A stretch of DNA of 64,000 nucleotides from contig JBCAYL010000001.1 in NCBI GenBank assembly GCA_038533575.1, positions 1,826,226 to 1,890,225 of the forward strand, given 5' to 3'. Below the pieces are notes generated by a model that was given only the letters and a program-made list of their open reading frames with translations, did no database searches and was not told the DNA's origin. Positions 19,232 through 28,039 of the stretch are shown here, piece after piece; position 1 is the first letter of the stretch, and every line of letters starts with the position of its first letter. The position numbers and the translations under genes were made by a program. This DNA is from Pseudomonadota bacterium. Its GTDB lineage: Bacteria; Pseudomonadota; Alphaproteobacteria; Rhodobacterales; Rhodobacteraceae.

Positions 19232-20377
19232 ATGGACATTCACGTGACGAGCGGAGGGACTCTGTCCGAAGCTTGGCGAGGCCTCGGCGAGGGCCCGCTC
19301 CACTTTGTGAGCGTTCATGCGAATTGCACGGTTGAGATCACGATACCGGACGGTCCTGCCCGCCCGGAGCGCGTCCATTGTGCCACGTCCTGCCTCGGCG
19401 CCATGACACATGCCGGCAAAACCGATGGCGTGGCAATTTTCGCAATCTCCGATGCTGACGGCGCCTATGGCACCGGCATCTCGAGCTTTGAGGCAGGGCC
19501 CCGGCAGGCCGCAGCCGAAGCGACGCGCAGCGCGCTAGCCATGGCCGATCGCGTCGGAGAGAAGCCGGAACTCGTCTGGGTCGCCGCGACGCCCGGCGCG
19601 GAGGAAGCTGTCGTCCAAGGCATCGAGGATGTCGTGGGCGCGGATATCGCCATCATCGGCGGCAGCGCGGCGGACAATTCCGTCAGCGGTGACTGGTTCG
19701 TCTTCGACGGTATCACGAAGGTTTCTGACGGGGTCATCGTCTCGGTGCTTTTCCCCTCTCGCCCCATCTCGTTCGCCTACCAGAGCGGCTACTCGCCCAC
19801 ATCACATACGGGACGCGTGACGAAGGCAGACGGGCGTGTCCTGAAGGAGATCGACGGTCAACCGGCCATGGATGTCTATGCAGAATGGACCGGTCAGGAT
19901 GTCACCACGGTCGAAACAGGCGCACCGGCGGAGGCTATCCTCGGCGCAAGTACGCTCTGGCCCTTGGGACGAGAAATCAATCAGGTCGGCCAGGTGCCAT
20001 TTTATCTGCTTGCTCACCCTGCCGTGGCCCATGACACCGGAGAGATCGAGCTTTTTGCCACCGTCGACGAAGGTGAAGAAGTCACCTGTATGAACGGCAC
20101 CAAGAAGAGCCTCGTCGAGCGCGCGGGGCGCGTGGCCTCGCTGGCGCGAGAGACTGGCCGCCTTTCGGAAAAGCCCATTGCCGGCGCGCTTATGATCTAC
20201 TGTGGTGGCTGCATGCTCTCCGTCCAAGATGAGATCGAGGATGTCGTCTCTGGTGTGAATACTGCGCTTGATGGTGCGCCTTTCCTCGGCGCCTTCACAT
20301 TCGGCGAACAGGGCACCCTACTCCGGGCTGGAAACCGCCATGGAAACCTCATGATTTCCTGCATAGTCTTCGGCTGA
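19232..20377 (+). CDS. FIST-domain sensor protein (NosP-like)
   Basis: A soluble 381-residue protein covering FIST_N (residues about 25-215, with VHCATSCLGAMTHAG and AIFAISDADGAYGTGISSF) and FIST_C (about 220-380, ending FTFGEQGTLLRAGNRHGNLM). FIST proteins of the NosP type bind haem, sense nitric oxide and control a hybrid kinase encoded beside them (P. aeruginosa NosP/NahK). This gene is followed after 19 bases by just such a kinase. ATG 19232 is preferred over 19220 because GGAGG stands five bases before it. Haem binding is an inference. Several His and a CGGC pair are candidate ligands that I cannot rank. Confidence 0.85.
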   Translation: MDIHVTSGGTLSEAWRGLGEGPLHFVSVHANCTVEITIPDGPARPERVHCATSCLGAMTHAGKTDGVAIFAISDADGAYGTGISSFEAGPRQAAAEATRSALAMADRVGEKPELVWVAATPGAEEAVVQGIEDVVGADIAIIGGSAADNSVSGDWFVFDGITKVSDGVIVSVLFPSRPISFAYQSGYSPTSHTGRVTKADGRVLKEIDGQPAMDVYAEWTGQDVTTVETGAPAEAILGASTLWPLGREINQVGQVPFYLLAHPAVAHDTGEIELFATVDEGEEVTCMNGTKKSLVERAGRVASLARETGRLSEKPIAGALMIYCGGCMLSVQDEIEDVVSGVNTALDGAPFLGAFTFGEQGTLLRAGNRHGNLMISCIVFG

Positions 20378-20396
20378 ACAACTTCGAAGGCTTGCC

Positions 20397-23147
20397 ATGG
20401 CCGAAGATGAACGTCTGCGCGAAGCCCTGTTGGAACTGCAGTTCCTACGCGATCGAGAGGCGCGTACCCTGGCAGAAACGCGGACCCTTCTCGAATGCCT
20501 GGAAGCCTTCACGAACGCGCCGAATGCTGGCGACGCACTGGCTTCGATCTTCGTCTCCCTAAGTCAGAAACTCGGCGCAGCGCTCACCTTCATCGTGTCC
20601 CAAAAGGCAGGAGAAGGCCTCGCCATCGTCGCGAGCGACGCTCCAGAGTATCTCGGGGTAGAGATCTCACCGCCATTCGATCCGTTCAGCAGGCCACGCA
20701 ACATCTCCGACCTGTCCATGCTCGGGCCTTGGGGAGAGGGGTTTTCCCCGACGGGCTTCAAGGGTCTGATCGTCACGCCGACATCGAACGCGACCGCACT
20801 CATGACGTTTCGCGAGGCGCCGTCGAACTTTAGAAAAGACGATCTGAGCCTTGTGGAGCGCCTCTCGGGCCTTGCTGCTCAAGCCCTTCGCAACAGAGAG
20901 ATTGCCGCGGAAAACGAGCTGCTGGCAGCGACGATCGCGGGCTCATCATCCGGCTTCGCCATTTCGGACGCCACCGACCCGCGACAACCGCTGATCTACG
21001 TCAACGATGCCTTCGAGCGGCTTTCCGGTTACAGCGCGGCAGAAGCCCTCGGCGAGAATTGCAGATTTCTGTCTGCCGAACCCGAGGGATCGCCCGAACG
21101 CGCGAAGCTCAGAGAGGCCGTGCGGACGAAGACAGGTGGTAAGTTTCTTCTGCGCAATCGCCGAAAGTCAGGCGAGTTGTTCTGGAACGAGCTCACCCTC
21201 TCGCCTGTTTTCGACGAGGCCGGGCAGGTGAAGAACCTGGTGGCCACGCAAGCCGACGTGACGGAGCGCGTGGACGCAGCGGCAGAGCGTGACCAAGTGC
21301 GCGACAGGATGGAAAGCGCCCTCGCCGAAACGGCGGATGCCTTCCTGGTGCTGGATGCGGATGGCAGCGTTTCTTTTGCAAATCGCGCAGTGGACATCTT
21401 CTTTCCCGCGCCGGGCATTTCATGGCACGCAGGCACGTCCTTTGAAGAGAATTGGAAGGCCTTCGTTACGGGAAGTGAGGGGCAGCAAGAGCGCGTCACC
21501 GAGATGGTGCGCGGGGGAGATATCCAGCGGCTCAGCAAGGCGAGGACCGGACAGGAAGTCCACTTGCCGACAGGCCGCCGGGTCCTCATCCGTGCCGGTC
21601 AATTGGGCGATGGCGGCATGGTGCTCTCGGCAACTGATGTGACGGAGATCAAGGCCGCGCAAAGCCTTCTGTCGCAACGCCTTGCGGCCATCGAAGCCGC
21701 GCCGGACGGCATTGCGATCGAGGACCCAGACGGAAAGCTGACGTATCTGAACTCAGTGGGCCTGGCGCATCTTTCGTTTGCGTCCGCCGACGAGGCGCTG
21801 GGGCAGAACTGGCGCGACCGATACACCGATGCACCGCAGACGGCGCGGCGCACGGATTTCGACGTGACGCTCACAAGACGCGACGGAGCGCAGGAAAAGA
21901 CCCATGAGATCATCGGCTCTCCCTTGGAGCAGGGTGGGAACGTCGTCGTCATTCGCGACGTGACCGAAACGCTGGAAATCGAAGCGCGCGAGGAAGAACT
22001 CACCCGGGAGCTCTTCCGGCTCCAGCGCCAGGAGGCCATCGCGCAGCTCACCGCGGGCGTGGCCCACGATTTCAACAACCTGCTTTCGGCCATCAACGGC
22101 TCGGCGACCCTGATCGGGATGTCCGACGACCTCCCCGAAAACGTCCTGCCGCATCTGGAGAGGATCACCACCGCGGGCGCGCAATCCACGAAGCTTGTCT
22201 CGAAGCTGCTCGACGTGGGAGCCGACAGCGGCGCGGAAGGCGCATTCGAACTTGCATCTGTCCTGTCAGATCTCCCGTCGCTGGTCGGGGCGAGCCTTCC
22301 ATCTTCGGTGAATCTGACGATTTCAGACGACGTGCAAGCCGTGGCGATGCGCGGCGATCCAGGCACGCTGAGCCAAATCCTGATCAATCTCATCTTGAAC
22401 GCGCGCGATGCCTTTGAGGGAGGCTCGGGCGCGATCAGGCTCAGCGCGGATACGATCAGCTGTCTCGCGGACGAAGCGCTCCAAGTGGGCGGCATGAAAG
22501 CCGGGCGGGACTACGTGAAACTGACGGTCAGCGATGACGGAAGCGGGATGACTGCCGAGACCGCAGCGAGCGTCTTCAATCCGTATTTCACCACGAAGGG
22601 GCGGCAAGGGACGGGTCTCGGCTTGGCGACGGCAGCGCTCCGGGTCCGCTCATTGGGCGGCGGGATCGACGTAGAAACGGCCTTCGGAGAGGGTACACGC
22701 GTCACACTCTATTGGCCGCAAGCCAAAATCGGCATGGAGGCGCCCGATCTCACGGGCGCGGAGGCGGCGGACCTGAGCGGGATGACGGTCCTCGTCGTCG
22801 ACGATGATCCGACCGTGAGCGCAGTGTTGAGCTCCTTCCTCGAAGCGCTGGGAGCAGAGGTCGCCTGTTGCGAGGATCCGCGAGATGCCGCCGAAGCCGT
22901 GGCGGAGGATCCTCTGAGTTGGTCGGCGATGATCACCGACTACGACATGCCTCACATGAACGGCGGCGCGCTCGTCGCAAAGCTTCGTCCCGCTGCACCC
23001 GATCTTCCCGTGTTTGTCGTGACCGCCCTGGCCAAGAGGCTCTCAGACCCGCGCCTCGGACCTGACCAGGTCAACGGTGTTTTCGCCAAGCCCATCGACC
23101 TCATCCAACTCTCGCAGGCCCTAGCAGCGCTTCCTGCCACCCGTTAG
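20397..23147 (+). CDS. hybrid histidine kinase with LOV, two PAS and receiver domains
   Basis: A soluble 916-residue hybrid kinase. A GAF-like N-terminus (about 30-165) is followed by a PAS domain at 175-290 with the LOV signature GENCRFL. It retains the photoactive Cys222, the two flavin-contact Asn in NRRKSGELFWN and the Gln in VATQADVTE. Two further PAS domains lie at about 300-420 and 425-525. HisKA has phospho-acceptor His557 (GVAHDFNNLLSA), HATPase_c is at 650-775 with the N box NARDAF, and the C-terminal receiver is at 797-915 with Asp848 and Lys898. No membrane segment. It is between the FIST gene (19-base gap) and a LuxR regulator (10-base gap). Blue-light sensing is inferred from the conserved residues. 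Confidence 0.9.
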   Translation: MAEDERLREALLELQFLRDREARTLAETRTLLECLEAFTNAPNAGDALASIFVSLSQKLGAALTFIVSQKAGEGLAIVASDAPEYLGVEISPPFDPFSRPRNISDLSMLGPWGEGFSPTGFKGLIVTPTSNATALMTFREAPSNFRKDDLSLVERLSGLAAQALRNREIAAENELLAATIAGSSSGFAISDATDPRQPLIYVNDAFERLSGYSAAEALGENCRFLSAEPEGSPERAKLREAVRTKTGGKFLLRNRRKSGELFWNELTLSPVFDEAGQVKNLVATQADVTERVDAAAERDQVRDRMESALAETADAFLVLDADGSVSFANRAVDIFFPAPGISWHAGTSFEENWKAFVTGSEGQQERVTEMVRGGDIQRLSKARTGQEVHLPTGRRVLIRAGQLGDGGMVLSATDVTEIKAAQSLLSQRLAAIEAAPDGIAIEDPDGKLTYLNSVGLAHLSFASADEALGQNWRDRYTDAPQTARRTDFDVTLTRRDGAQEKTHEIIGSPLEQGGNVVVIRDVTETLEIEAREEELTRELFRLQRQEAIAQLTAGVAHDFNNLLSAINGSATLIGMSDDLPENVLPHLERITTAGAQSTKLVSKLLDVGADSGAEGAFELASVLSDLPSLVGASLPSSVNLTISDDVQAVAMRGDPGTLSQILINLILNARDAFEGGSGAIRLSADTISCLADEALQVGGMKAGRDYVKLTVSDDGSGMTAETAASVFNPYFTTKGRQGTGLGLATAALRVRSLGGGIDVETAFGEGTRVTLYWPQAKIGMEAPDLTGAEAADLSGMTVLVVDDDPTVSAVLSSFLEALGAEVACCEDPRDAAEAVAEDPLSWSAMITDYDMPHMNGGALVAKLRPAAPDLPVFVVTALAKRLSDPRLGPDQVNGVFAKPIDLIQLSQALAALPATR

Positions 23148-23157
23148 GATTGTATCC

Positions 23158-23775
23158 ATGAGATTGCTCCTTGCCGATGACCACGACCTCGTTCTCGAAA
23201 CGCTGGGCGCGTTCTTGACCGCGCAGGGTGAATTCGAGGTCGAGACCTGCGGCTCGCTCGAAGAAGCCTGTGAAAAGATCGGCAATGATACGGCCTATGA
23301 TCTCGTTCTTCTCGACTATTCCATGCCCGGCATGGACGGGCTCGCGGGGCTTGAGAAGGCAATTCAGGCGTCCTTCGGGAGACCGGTGGCGATCATGTCG
23401 GGAACGGCGACCAAGGCCGTAGCGCAAGACGCAATCGACAAGGGTGCGATCGGCTTCTTGCCGAAAACCATGGCTGCCAAATCGTTGGTGAATGCGGTGC
23501 GCTTCATGGCCATGGGCGAGACCTACGTCCCCTTGGATTTTCTGAACGCGGAAGAGGCCACGCCTGAAAAACCGCCGCTCGCAAAACTCCTCTCGGAGAG
23601 AGAGCAGCAGGTCTTGGGAGGGCTCTGCCGAGGGCTATCCAACAAGGAACTCGCGCGAGAGCTCGATCTGCAGGAAGTAACGATCAAGCTCCACGTGAAG
23701 ACGTTGTGCCGGAAACTCGACGCCAAGAACCGAACGCATGCGGCCATGATCGGAAAAGAGGCGGGCCTATTCTAA
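23158..23775 (+). CDS. LuxR/NarL-type response regulator
   Basis: A DNA-binding response regulator of 205 residues. The receiver (1-120) has acidic pocket ADDHD, phospho-acceptor Asp53 (LLDYSMPGMDG) and Lys in FLPKT. The C-terminal GerE helix-turn-helix begins LSEREQQVLGGLCRGLSNKELARELDL. It is last in the FIST-kinase-regulator operon and the likely output of the LOV hybrid kinase, directly or through an Hpt step, since the kinase ends in its own receiver. A stem-loop covers the stop codon. Confidence 0.92.
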   Translation: MRLLLADDHDLVLETLGAFLTAQGEFEVETCGSLEEACEKIGNDTAYDLVLLDYSMPGMDGLAGLEKAIQASFGRPVAIMSGTATKAVAQDAIDKGAIGFLPKTMAAKSLVNAVRFMAMGETYVPLDFLNAEEATPEKPPLAKLLSEREQQVLGGLCRGLSNKELARELDLQEVTIKLHVKTLCRKLDAKNRTHAAMIGKEAGLF

Positions 23776-23784
23776 GCCCGCCTC
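23754..23784 (-). terminator. terminator of the RTX gene (bidirectional stem-loop)
   Basis: A 9-bp stem, GAGGCGGGC (23758-23766) with GCCCGCCTC (23776-23784), has a 9-base loop. On the minus strand it is followed by TTTT (23757-23754), a Rho-independent terminator 46 bases past the RTX stop. On the plus strand it spans the regulator's stop codon. Confidence 0.75.
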
Positions 23785-23829
23785 AGGGGGTCGATCCTGG
23801 CGCAGGCGCCAAGCAGTCTCACGCGGGTG

Positions 23830-26391
23830 TCAGAACAGGAACCCGTCACAGATCTCCGCGTAGAAGGCCTGCCCGTCGTCTTCGCCTCGGCTGGCAAAGC
23901 CCAGTTCACAGCCTCCAAGATCAACCGTCACCGAGCCGTCGGTCTCGAGGGTGACGTGATGCTTGAGCCAAGCGTCAGCGGTGGTCCCCTCCAGGACTTG
24001 CAAGGCGCGGAAGTCGATTGTGTCGGCCTCGGTGGCATCGTTGCGGAAGTCGAGGATGAGGTCCCTGCCTTCGTCCATGTCTTCCTTGCGGAAGACGAAG
24101 CGGTCGCTTCCTACGCCGCCGCGTGCGATGTCGTCGCCCGCACCGAGATAGAGGCGGTCGTTGCCCGCGCCCCCATCGAGGAGGTCGTCGCCAGAGGCAC
24201 CGTTGAGGAAGTCCTTGCCATCGCCGCCGGAAAGCTCGTCGTCGTTGGAGCCTCCGTTGAGCGTGTCGTTCCCCGCCCCGCCGTCGAGCGTGTCGCTTCC
24301 CTTGTCGCCGCGGAGCACATCGTCACCGGTGCCTCCGGTAAGCGCGTCGTCTCCGCTTTGACCTTTGAGGAGGTCGGCCCCCTCGCCACCGGCGAGGTTG
24401 TCGTTCCCCGATCCGCCCTGAAGCTTGTCGTCCCCCTCGCCGCCTTGCAGATGATCGTCGCCACTATGGCCGCGAAGACTGTCAGCACCGCCTCCTCCTG
24501 AAAGCGCGTCATCGCCGGAGCCGCCGTTGAGACTGTCCTCACCGTCGCCGCCAAAGAGCTTGTCGGCCCCGCTGCCACCTTTCAGAAGGTCATTTCCGGT
24601 CCCGCCATCGAGGCTGTCGGAGCCGGACCCACCTTTCAGCTGGTCGTGTCCCTGCCCGCCTTCCAGGCGATCATGGCCGGCTGACCCCGACATGATGTCA
24701 TCGCCTGCGCCGCCGAGAAGAACGTCGTCATCTTCTTCAAGGAGGTTGCCGTTCTGGTCGAACCTGCGCCCGTCCTCGTCGTAAAACGAGATGATGTCGG
24801 GCCTCTCATTGCTGGGTGCCGCGCCGCCATTGATGATGTCGTCTCCGGTACCACCGTCGATGGTATCTCCTGCGGAGCTGCCGTTGAGTTGATCGCTGCC
24901 TTGGTTTCCGAGGATCTCGTCGCTTCCGGCATTGCCATCGACCGTGTCATCAAAGCTCGATGCACCTGACGGATCTTCGATCATTTCGATCCCACGAATG
25001 AGGATACTGGAATCGAGATCGAGCGCTTGAAACGGATCGAGGGCACGCGGATCCGCAGCGCCGTCGTTCGAAGAGGCCCGCGGGGCATCCGCCACGAGAA
25101 CGAGGAACGTCTCACCCGTCACCGGATCGGTATCGACCCGATAGAAGCCGCCGGAGGACCCGGTGCTGTCGTCCATGTCATGGTCGCCAGAATTGCCACC
25201 GACATAGAGCGTGCCGTTGGCATCGATGATCGCCGCACCGAACGTGACGGCTGGCAAGCCCTCGTGCAAAACGCCGTCGATGACTGTTCCGGTGACCGGC
25301 ACGAGAGAGAATTCAGGCGCATCCCCGGAGACATCGACGGTAATCAACGTCCCTTCGCCGCCTTCTTTCTGCGGACGAACCACGCCGCTGAACGTCTGGG
25401 TGGCAGCGTCATACGCCACGTCCCACACGCGTGCGGAGATGAGCTCGTCCGGCAGATTGAAGCGTTCGACGACCGGGTTCCCGTCTTCGTCTCGCTCGGA
25501 GACGTCAACGCGCATGAAGTAATCCATGTCGGCTTCGAAGGCCCAGAGGTTCCCCTTGTCGTCGAAATCGCCTGTCCATGAGCGGTACGGGGTCTCGCCC
25601 ATGCGGTAGCTCAATCCGTCGGCGTCGATCATGACGAGATCACGCTCGGCGATCGCATTGCCCAGCGCATCAAACCCCTTCTTCACGGCGATGCCGTAGA
25701 TAAGGTCGTCTTCCACGTTGAAGCCGATCGCATTGACCGTGACCGTCGCCTTGGCCCCGGCCTGTTCGTAGCTCTGCGTCTCGGGGTCGAAGACCACGAG
25801 CGTGCCGTTCAGCACCTGATAGAGGTTGGGCTGCCCCTCCGCGAAAGCCGCGACGGAGACCTCCTCTCCGCCGATCTCCACGGTCTTTTCGTAGGAGAAG
25901 ATGGGGCCGCTCGTATCGATCTCGCTTTTCCCCTGCGGCTCGACAGACCGGAATGTGAGCGCGCCTGCTTCTCCGGTGCCGGTGAAGCTCACCGTGATCG
26001 GCTCGAACAGACCGCTCTCGGCCTCGTAGCGCCCGAGGCTCTCGCCATTCCAGAGGATTTCGACGCCGCCTTGAACGACACCGGCGCCGAGATTGGCCGC
26101 GACCTCGAAGGTGAGTTGGTATTCGGCGCCCTTTGTCGTCGTGACGACTTGCGACATCTCGTTGTGGCCGCCAGGCAGCTCGCTGACCTGCCACTGGCTC
26201 GTGTCGGCGTAGCCCGCGAAGCTCATTTTCCCTTCCGTCTCCGCGAGAAGGTTGTCGGCGTAGTCACCAAAGATGACGTCTTTGCCGGCCGCGCCTTCAA
26301 TGTTGTCGTCGCCGCCCCGACCGACGATCAAGTCGTCGCCGGGGAGGCCTGTGATCTCTTCGCTGAGATCGGTTCCTGTGATCCTGTCCAT
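23830..26391 (-). CDS. secreted RTX calcium-binding protein with beta-sandwich and propeller-like domains
   Basis: A large acidic protein of 853 residues without an N-terminal signal peptide, as expected for type I secretion. Residues 1-50 already carry RTX nonapeptides (LPGDDLIVGRGGDDNIEG). A region at about 55-150 looks like a carbohydrate-binding beta-sandwich. A region at about 185-470 resembles the DUF6923 beta-propeller family (NAIGFNVEDDLIYGIA). A long GGxGxD array fills about 480-760 and ends in a serralysin-type C-terminal module (DRFVFRKEDMDEGRDLILDF). No AlgE-type epimerase beta-helix is recognisable. It lies 26 bases after algD on the same strand with TAGGAG upstream, suggesting a matrix or adhesin protein made with the polysaccharide. 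Function is inferred. Confidence 0.85.
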   Translation of the reverse strand: MDRITGTDLSEEITGLPGDDLIVGRGGDDNIEGAAGKDVIFGDYADNLLAETEGKMSFAGYADTSQWQVSELPGGHNEMSQVVTTTKGAEYQLTFEVAANLGAGVVQGGVEILWNGESLGRYEAESGLFEPITVSFTGTGEAGALTFRSVEPQGKSEIDTSGPIFSYEKTVEIGGEEVSVAAFAEGQPNLYQVLNGTLVVFDPETQSYEQAGAKATVTVNAIGFNVEDDLIYGIAVKKGFDALGNAIAERDLVMIDADGLSYRMGETPYRSWTGDFDDKGNLWAFEADMDYFMRVDVSERDEDGNPVVERFNLPDELISARVWDVAYDAATQTFSGVVRPQKEGGEGTLITVDVSGDAPEFSLVPVTGTVIDGVLHEGLPAVTFGAAIIDANGTLYVGGNSGDHDMDDSTGSSGGFYRVDTDPVTGETFLVLVADAPRASSNDGAADPRALDPFQALDLDSSILIRGIEMIEDPSGASSFDDTVDGNAGSDEILGNQGSDQLNGSSAGDTIDGGTGDDIINGGAAPSNERPDIISFYDEDGRRFDQNGNLLEEDDDVLLGGAGDDIMSGSAGHDRLEGGQGHDQLKGGSGSDSLDGGTGNDLLKGGSGADKLFGGDGEDSLNGGSGDDALSGGGGADSLRGHSGDDHLQGGEGDDKLQGGSGNDNLAGGEGADLLKGQSGDDALTGGTGDDVLRGDKGSDTLDGGAGNDTLNGGSNDDELSGGDGKDFLNGASGDDLLDGGAGNDRLYLGAGDDIARGGVGSDRFVFRKEDMDEGRDLILDFRNDATEADTIDFRALQVLEGTTADAWLKHHVTLETDGSVTVDLGGCELGFASRGEDDGQAFYAEICDGFLF

Positions 26392-26417
26392 GAAGGTGCT
26401 CCTAATTGTGGGTCACA

Positions 26418-27824
26418 TCACCAGCCGATGCCGTGGTAGTCGGCGGAGGCTGGCAATTCCGGGAAGGCGCGGACGACGTCGATCACAGGCGTGCCTGCAT
26501 CGAGTGCAGCACGCGCGATGTTTGCGTAGGTCGTATTCGCCTGGGTCACGATGACGGCATCGACGCCGAGGCAGGCACCCCACCCATCGTCTGCGATCAG
26601 CTTGCCGAGATCCTGCGCGAGGGCGGCGAGGCCGGGGGCACCGTGCTTCACATAGCCGAGCTGCCCCTCGATATTCGTGCGGCGCGTGACCGCCGGATCA
26701 TGGGCTTTGACCTCGACACCCTCGTCGCGGAGCGCGGCGATGAGCTCGAGCGCCGGGCTTTCTCGGAGATCGTCGGTGCCGGGCTTAAAAGCCAGTCCGA
26801 GCACGGCGACGCGCTTTGCACCGCGCTCCATTACGAGGCGAACAGCCTCCTCGATCTGCACTCGGTTCGAGACCCCGAGGTGCTCGATCATCGGCAGTGA
26901 AACGCCTGCCTTTTCAGCGATATGCGCAAAAGCACGGACCTCTTTCGGCAGGCACGAGCCGCCGTAGGCGAAGCCCGGCTTCAGATAGTACGGAGAGAGA
27001 TTGAGCTTCTGATCTTGGCAGAAGACCTCCATCACCTCGTGGCTGTCGACGCCCTGGCTCTTGGCAAGTCGCCCAACTTCGTTGGCAAAGCATACCTTTG
27101 TCGCGTGCCAGACGTTGTCGACGTACTTCACCATCTCGGCGGTTTCGATCGAAGTGACGATCGGAGCCGCGTCCACGGGCGCATAGATGTCGCGCATGAT
27201 CGCGCCGGTGCGTTCGCAGGTTGCACCGATGACGGTCTTGGGCGGCGCGTAAAAGTCATCGACGGCCACGCCTTCGCGCAGAAACTCTGGATTGAACGCC
27301 ACGCCGAAATCGAGACCGAGCGTCTTGCCGCTCACCTCTTCGATGATGGGGGTCATGACGCGCATGGTCGTGCCCGGCGGAATGGAGCAGCGCATGACGA
27401 AGACGTGGAAATCGGACTTCTGCGCGAGCCCCTCGGCCATGCTGCGGGCGGCGGCTTCGATGAAACGGTAGTCGCAGCCGCCATCGGCGGCGGTGGGCGT
27501 CCCAACGGAGACAAAGGTCACATCCGTGTCGCGGACTGCTTGGGCAAGGTCATCGGTTGCGGTGACGAGGTCCGCTTCGACGCCTTCCGCGAGGAGGCGG
27601 CCAAGATCCTTCTCGTGGATCGGGGACCGTCCCGCCGCAATGTCAGCCACTTTCTCGCGGTCGATATCCACGCCCACGACGCGGTGACCGAGGCTTGCAA
27701 GGCACGCGGTGGAAACGGCCCCGACATAGCCAAGGCCAACGATGGAGATGGCGGGCTTTTCGATGGAATTGAAGAGGCCGGCGGGCAGTGCCGTGGCCGT
27801 ATTGATGGGGCTCAGATCGAGCAT
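26418..27824 (-). CDS. algD: GDP-mannose 6-dehydrogenase
   Basis: AlgD oxidises GDP-mannose to GDP-mannuronate, the committed step and precursor for polymannuronate. The protein is 468 residues; a 23-residue N-terminal extension precedes the Rossmann motif IVGLGYVGAVSTACL (28-42). The catalytic Cys is Cys291 in AYGGSCLPKEVRAF, the AlgD-type version of the UDP/GDP-sugar dehydrogenase signature. The ATG at 27824 has GGAAGGA upstream. It is separated from algA by a minus-strand terminator and a 215-base gap, so algD has its own promoter. It shares an upstream motif with the phosphorelay operon at 38 kb. Confidence 0.93.
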   Translation of the reverse strand: MLDLSPINTATALPAGLFNSIEKPAISIVGLGYVGAVSTACLASLGHRVVGVDIDREKVADIAAGRSPIHEKDLGRLLAEGVEADLVTATDDLAQAVRDTDVTFVSVGTPTAADGGCDYRFIEAAARSMAEGLAQKSDFHVFVMRCSIPPGTTMRVMTPIIEEVSGKTLGLDFGVAFNPEFLREGVAVDDFYAPPKTVIGATCERTGAIMRDIYAPVDAAPIVTSIETAEMVKYVDNVWHATKVCFANEVGRLAKSQGVDSHEVMEVFCQDQKLNLSPYYLKPGFAYGGSCLPKEVRAFAHIAEKAGVSLPMIEHLGVSNRVQIEEAVRLVMERGAKRVAVLGLAFKPGTDDLRESPALELIAALRDEGVEVKAHDPAVTRRTNIEGQLGYVKHGAPGLAALAQDLGKLIADDGWGACLGVDAVIVTQANTTYANIARAALDAGTPVIDVVRAFPELPASADYHGIGW

Positions 27825-27875
27825 GGTTTCAGTCCTTCCAGCAGGGTTTGACTTCGCTGGAGGCTGTCTACGGCA

Positions 27876-27896
27876 CTGAAATCACTTATTTTATCG
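27876..27896 (-). promoter_or_regulatory. shared upstream motif (algD copy)
   Basis: CTGAAATCACTTAT (plus strand) followed by TTTATCG starts 52 bases upstream of the algD ATG. A near-identical element precedes the response-regulator gene at 38257, with one mismatch in the first 14 bases. It may be a binding site for a common regulator or part of a shared promoter class. Confidence 0.4.
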
Positions 27897-27978
27897 TGCG
27901 AAAGGCTAAGCGATCGCTCGGACGAGAATTCTGCAATACCAAAGGATAGTCGGGCAAAGACCCTCGTTGCCGGAAATG

Positions 27979-28005
27979 AAAAGACCCCGCGACAAGCGCG
28001 GGGTC
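27979..28005 (-). terminator. terminator after algA
   Basis: On the minus strand a 9-bp stem GACCCCGCG/CGCGGGGTC (27983-27991 with 27997-28005) with a 5-base loop runs into TTTT (27982-27979). It stands 34 bases after the algA stop and separates algA from algD. Confidence 0.8.
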
Positions 28006-28039
28006 GAAGAGAGCTTTCAAGCGGTTTTTGAGTGGAGGC

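Noticed and set aside
24160-24720. regularly spaced short repeats that could suggest a CRISPR array
   Set aside because: The 27-base period is the codon pattern of RTX nonapeptides on the minus strand; there are no identical repeats with unique spacers and no cas genes.
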